Both the position numbers and the translations under genes were made by a program. Below the pieces are notes generated by a model. That model ran no database searches. It was given only the letters and a program-made list of their open reading frames with translations, and was not told the DNA's origin. Source: Nitrospira sp. UBA5698 (GTDB lineage: Bacteria > Nitrospirota > Nitrospiria > Nitrospirales > Nitrospiraceae). Taken from it: a stretch of DNA of 64,000 nucleotides. This document shows positions 61,270-64,000 of this stretch, in pieces; the stretch's first letter is position 1, and the number at the start of each line of letters is the position of its first letter. The stretch lies in contig DIHK01000042.1 in assembly GCA_002420115.1 (NCBI GenBank), forward strand, positions 112,297 to 176,296. Reading direction: 5' to 3'.

Positions 61270-63402
61270 TTATGCGAGTGAATCCATGATGTCGAAGGTG
61301 ACGTTGGCCACCTCCACAAGATCATTCCAAGGAATTGGAGAGCAGTTACCTTGACGAATTGCATCCACGAAGGCTGCAACGCAAGCCGTCTGTCCCTTGT
61401 CCTGACTCCAGAGATCCATTTTTTGAAATCCTGACCAGCCATAGCCACGAAGTCTTCTGAAATTATCCAGCTGCAATATCTTACCGCCACAAAATACCTC
61501 AAGCTGCTCTTTGGGGAACGATTTGTGGCCATTCGAGAAATAGTGGACGGTTCCAATCGACCCATTCTCGAATCGCAATGTGGCCGTCACATTGTCTTCG
61601 CTCACCGATATAGCCTGAACTCCAACAATCGGAGAGGCAGCGAGAAACCTGAGGAGATCGACAAAATGGCAGCCTTCCCCAATGATCCGTCCTCCCCCGA
61701 TCAGTCGGTCCTGAGTCCAATGGTCACGGGGAATATGGCCTGCATTGATCGTCATAATGAACGTCTTCGGTTCTGAGATTCCCGCGAGCAACTGTTTTAT
61801 TCGCTGAATCTGTGGAGCAAATCGACGATTGAACCCAACCATCATGAGCGGAGGCGATGCCTGTTGCCTGATACAGGCTTCATAGATCTGGCAGAGTGTC
61901 GTCAGCTCTTCCCGCGTGATTGCTAACGGCTTTTCAAGAAACACATGCTTGCCCGCCTTTAAGGCTTCAGCAGCGAGTGCTGCATGGCTATCGTGCCTCG
62001 TCGCGATGATGACAGTATTGTTATCCGGAGATTCAATTACAGTCCTACTATCGCTCGTGATTTTAGAAAATCCAAACTTGCTTCCCGCATGAGCAGCACT
62101 CACACCTGTGCTACTCGCAACCGTTCTGAAGGCGACTCCTGTCTTCTTAAAAGCCGGCAACAGCACTTGCGTAGCATAGTTTCCTGCCCCAATGCATCCG
62201 ACGACCGGGGTAGCAGGAGAACGTTCCCCCTCGAGCGGTTCCTCCAATCTGGCAATCGTTCTTTGCAGTAATCGACTGTGAAAAAACGCATCTGATTCAG
62301 GATATTGCAAAATAATCCCGAGCGAGGGAGCTCGACTCGCAATCAAATCATAGGCGGTCGTAGCCTCGTCAAAATGGATTCGATGTGAGATGAGCGCATC
62401 TGTCTGAAGACGGCCATCAGCCAACATATCGAGAACAGCCTCAAAGTTACGTTGCTCCGTCCAGCGAACGTAGCCAATAGGATAGTCCTGTCCATTGTCC
62501 TCATATGAGCTGTCATAACGACCAGGGCCGTAGGAGCAAGACACCTGAAAACTGAGTTCCTTTTCGTAGAAATCTGCGCGGGACAGTTCCAGTCCTGTGA
62601 CTCCGACAAGCACAATGCGTCCCCGTTTTCGGCACATTTGCGCAGATTGATGCACCGGCTCATTGCTTTTTGTGGAGGCTGTGATAATCACCGCATCCAC
62701 ACCCCTCCCCCGAGAAAATGCTATCGCCGCGCTAAGAGGGTCAGCATTCTGGTTCAGATCAACCGTTTCTGCACCGAGCTTCTGAGCGAGAGCTAATTTA
62801 CTTGCGTCGTAATCTAACCCCAGCACTCGACACCCATGGGCCTTCAACAACTGAACGGTCATTAGCCCAATCAGTCCTAGACCCGTCACCACCACAACCT
62901 CACCCAGCGTGGGTTGAATCAACCGGATCCCTTGTAGTCCGATCGCACCGATCACGGTGAACGCAGCCGCCTCGTCACTCACGCAATCCGGAACCTTCGC
63001 ACAGAGGTTCTTAGGAACACAGACGACCTCAGCGTGCTTTCCGTTCGAGGCCACTCGATCCCCAACTGAAAAGCCAACGACTCCTTGACCAACCTCAAGC
63101 ACGGTTCCGACGTTGCAGTAGCCCATCGGCAAAGGCTGATCCAGCTTGTTGCGGACGGCTTCCAGTGTCGGGAACACCCCATCAGTCTTGACCTTATCCA
63201 ACACCATCCGAACTTTCTCCGGCTGCTGACGTGCTTTATCGAGCAAGTTGGCCTTACCGAATTCGACGAGCATGCGCTCTGTCCCTACCGATACAAGAGA
63301 CCTCGTTGTTTTGATCAGAAGATGGGCCTCTCTGATCTTTGGACTTGGAATTTCGGCGATGTTGGTGATACCAGAGGCAAGATTCTGCAATATTTGTTTC
63401 AT
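61270..63402 (-). CDS. Bi-domain oxidoreductase: zinc-type alcohol dehydrogenase plus Gfo/Idh/MocA
   Basis: 710 residues. The first about 350 are a medium-chain dehydrogenase (MGYCNVGTVLEVGQGVVGFS; VVVVTGLGLIGLMTVQLLKA, the NAD-binding fold). The second half is a Gfo/Idh/MocA domain (VVGCIGAGNYATQVLLPAFK; HVFLEKPLAITREEL with the catalytic Lys; IGEGCHFVDLLRFLA). Such double enzymes sit beside heparinase-like proteins in exopolysaccharide clusters and probably make an unusual sugar. Its ATG overlaps the stop of the upstream gene (ATGA, 63399-63402). Confidence 0.9.
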   Translation of the reverse strand: MKQILQNLASGITNIAEIPSPKIREAHLLIKTTRSLVSVGTERMLVEFGKANLLDKARQQPEKVRMVLDKVKTDGVFPTLEAVRNKLDQPLPMGYCNVGTVLEVGQGVVGFSVGDRVASNGKHAEVVCVPKNLCAKVPDCVSDEAAAFTVIGAIGLQGIRLIQPTLGEVVVVTGLGLIGLMTVQLLKAHGCRVLGLDYDASKLALAQKLGAETVDLNQNADPLSAAIAFSRGRGVDAVIITASTKSNEPVHQSAQMCRKRGRIVLVGVTGLELSRADFYEKELSFQVSCSYGPGRYDSSYEDNGQDYPIGYVRWTEQRNFEAVLDMLADGRLQTDALISHRIHFDEATTAYDLIASRAPSLGIILQYPESDAFFHSRLLQRTIARLEEPLEGERSPATPVVGCIGAGNYATQVLLPAFKKTGVAFRTVASSTGVSAAHAGSKFGFSKITSDSRTVIESPDNNTVIIATRHDSHAALAAEALKAGKHVFLEKPLAITREELTTLCQIYEACIRQQASPPLMMVGFNRRFAPQIQRIKQLLAGISEPKTFIMTINAGHIPRDHWTQDRLIGGGRIIGEGCHFVDLLRFLAASPIVGVQAISVSEDNVTATLRFENGSIGTVHYFSNGHKSFPKEQLEVFCGGKILQLDNFRRLRGYGWSGFQKMDLWSQDKGQTACVAAFVDAIRQGNCSPIPWNDLVEVANVTFDIMDSLA

Positions 63403-64000
63403 GACAGTTCACTCACCACAAAACGAAGCTTTCCCGTTTGACTGCGTTCAAGAGAATCGACATATTCCAGCCTAATTGCAATGCTTCGTCCTACACGTTT
63501 GTATGCTTCATCAAGAAGACGTCGTTCATCATCGGGACCATACCCTTTTCTTTTTACAACCTTGAAGATGATTCTTTCTCGGTCTGGTTGGTAAATCTGA
63601 GCTTCCCTAATCTGAGTTAGATCTTTGAAAATATGATCCAGCCTTCCCAACCGGACTCCTGACGGAAGTATGACATAGTCCTCCTTCCTGCCATCAATGG
63701 ACTCCACCACTCGGCCAGACATCCGACAGGATGGGCTCCCGCTCGGAAGGCGCACACGATCGCCCGTGTCGTACCGAATGAGCGGAAAAGCGTGATTACT
63801 CCAATTGGTTCCAACAATTCTATACACATTGGACTGCTCTTCTACCGGCAGGAATTCTACGAGTGCGAAGTCTTCATCCACATGGAGGTGACCCTCTGGA
63901 CATTCAGAAATATTTGCAACGGACTCCGCCTGTCCGTAATGCTGGCGAACAGGGCAGTGAAAAGCCTTTTGCATCAACTCCTTTTGTTGCGGAAGCAAGT
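63399..64000 (-). CDS. PaaK/CapK-like adenylate-forming protein (N-terminus beyond window)
   Basis: About 200 C-terminal residues; the frame is open to the window edge. Motifs of the phenylacetate-CoA ligase family: HYGQAESVANISECPEG, FPLIRYDTGDRVRLPSG, GRVVESIDGRKEDYVILPSG and the end SLERSQTGKLRFVVSEL with the catalytic Lys. CapK-type relatives are common in capsule and exopolysaccharide clusters, where they may attach acyl groups. Its stop overlaps the bi-domain gene by four bases, so the operon continues upstream. Confidence 0.85.
   Translation of the reverse strand, partial: LLPQQKELMQKAFHCPVRQHYGQAESVANISECPEGHLHVDEDFALVEFLPVEEQSNVYRIVGTNWSNHAFPLIRYDTGDRVRLPSGSPSCRMSGRVVESIDGRKEDYVILPSGVRLGRLDHIFKDLTQIREAQIYQPDRERIIFKVVKRKGYGPDDERRLLDEAYKRVGRSIAIRLEYVDSLERSQTGKLRFVVSELS

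Noticed and set aside
1..64000. CRISPR arrays, tRNA and rRNA genes
   Set aside because: No regularly spaced direct repeats and no cloverleaf or rRNA-like sequence were seen on reading the intergenic parts; a dedicated scan could still find a missed tRNA.

Overview
The window looks like a stretch of chromosome from a Nitrospira-like bacterium (phylum Nitrospirota). This is an inference from gene content: a Gram-negative envelope with many lipoproteins and beta-barrels, a two-subunit biotin carboxylase pair, a compact citrate synthase, an ACT-domain malic enzyme, a hemE-hemH-hemY heme operon and an exosortase exopolysaccharide locus. There is no rRNA, nitrite oxidoreductase or other marker here, so the genus is not proven. 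I see no tRNA or rRNA genes and no CRISPR array.

Layout. 1-3.2 kb: heme genes hemE-hemH-hemY on the minus strand, with hemY cut by the window edge. 3.4-11 kb: a fatty acid desaturase, a DMT transporter, small proteins, an FmdB / substrate-binding protein / IPT-domain cluster, a nucleotidyltransferase and two exported proteins. 11.3-19.2 kb, plus strand: pyruvate-carboxylase-type subunits A and B separated by a dispersed repeat, a lipoprotein hydrolase, a lipoprotein thiol peroxidase that lacks a resolving cysteine, soluble transhydrogenase, TenA and a SemiSWEET. 19.5-21.9 kb: a more AT-rich patch with a CsgG-like/PDZ lipoprotein, an orphan ORF and a complete IS630-family element whose transposase needs a -1 frameshift. 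21.9-28.3 kb: tex, an NlpC/P60-like lipoprotein, fumC and a vapBC module with an apparently leaderless promoter. 28.3-44.2 kb: a trypsin-like protease, Hsp20, citrate synthase, an ArsC-like protein, RNase D, a J-domain protein, malic enzyme, a 1226-residue thioredoxin / six-hairpin / aldo-keto reductase fusion, an OmpA-like lipoprotein and a Ppx/GppA-HD enzyme.

44.7-64 kb is one coherent exopolysaccharide and protein-sorting locus read on the minus strand. From upstream to downstream it runs: PaaK-like protein (partial), bi-domain oxidoreductase, heparinase II/III-like protein, GT4 glycosyltransferase; then a VPLPA-CTERM protein behind a good sigma-54 -24/-12 promoter and followed by a strong terminator; then exosortase fused to EpsI, a WecA-like sugar-phosphate transferase, a PrsT-like TPR lipoprotein, a polysaccharide export protein, an outer-membrane barrel, a Wzz-like protein, a CpsD-like kinase, an ExeA-like ATPase with TPRs, and a small TPR paralogue of that ATPase's tail. 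Together they would make, polymerise and export a polysaccharide and sort at least one cell-surface protein to it.

Intergenic DNA is unusually structured. There are three copies of a roughly 110-120 bp dispersed repeat, five copies of a hairpin element built from TTTCA/TGAAA words between 28.5 and 38.2 kb, other locus-specific word repeats, and a dense hairpin cluster at 34.3-34.5 kb. The best candidates for under-described biology are the thioredoxin/AKR fusion, the one-cysteine lipoprotein peroxidase, the sigma-54-driven VPLPA-CTERM/exosortase locus and these intergenic elements.
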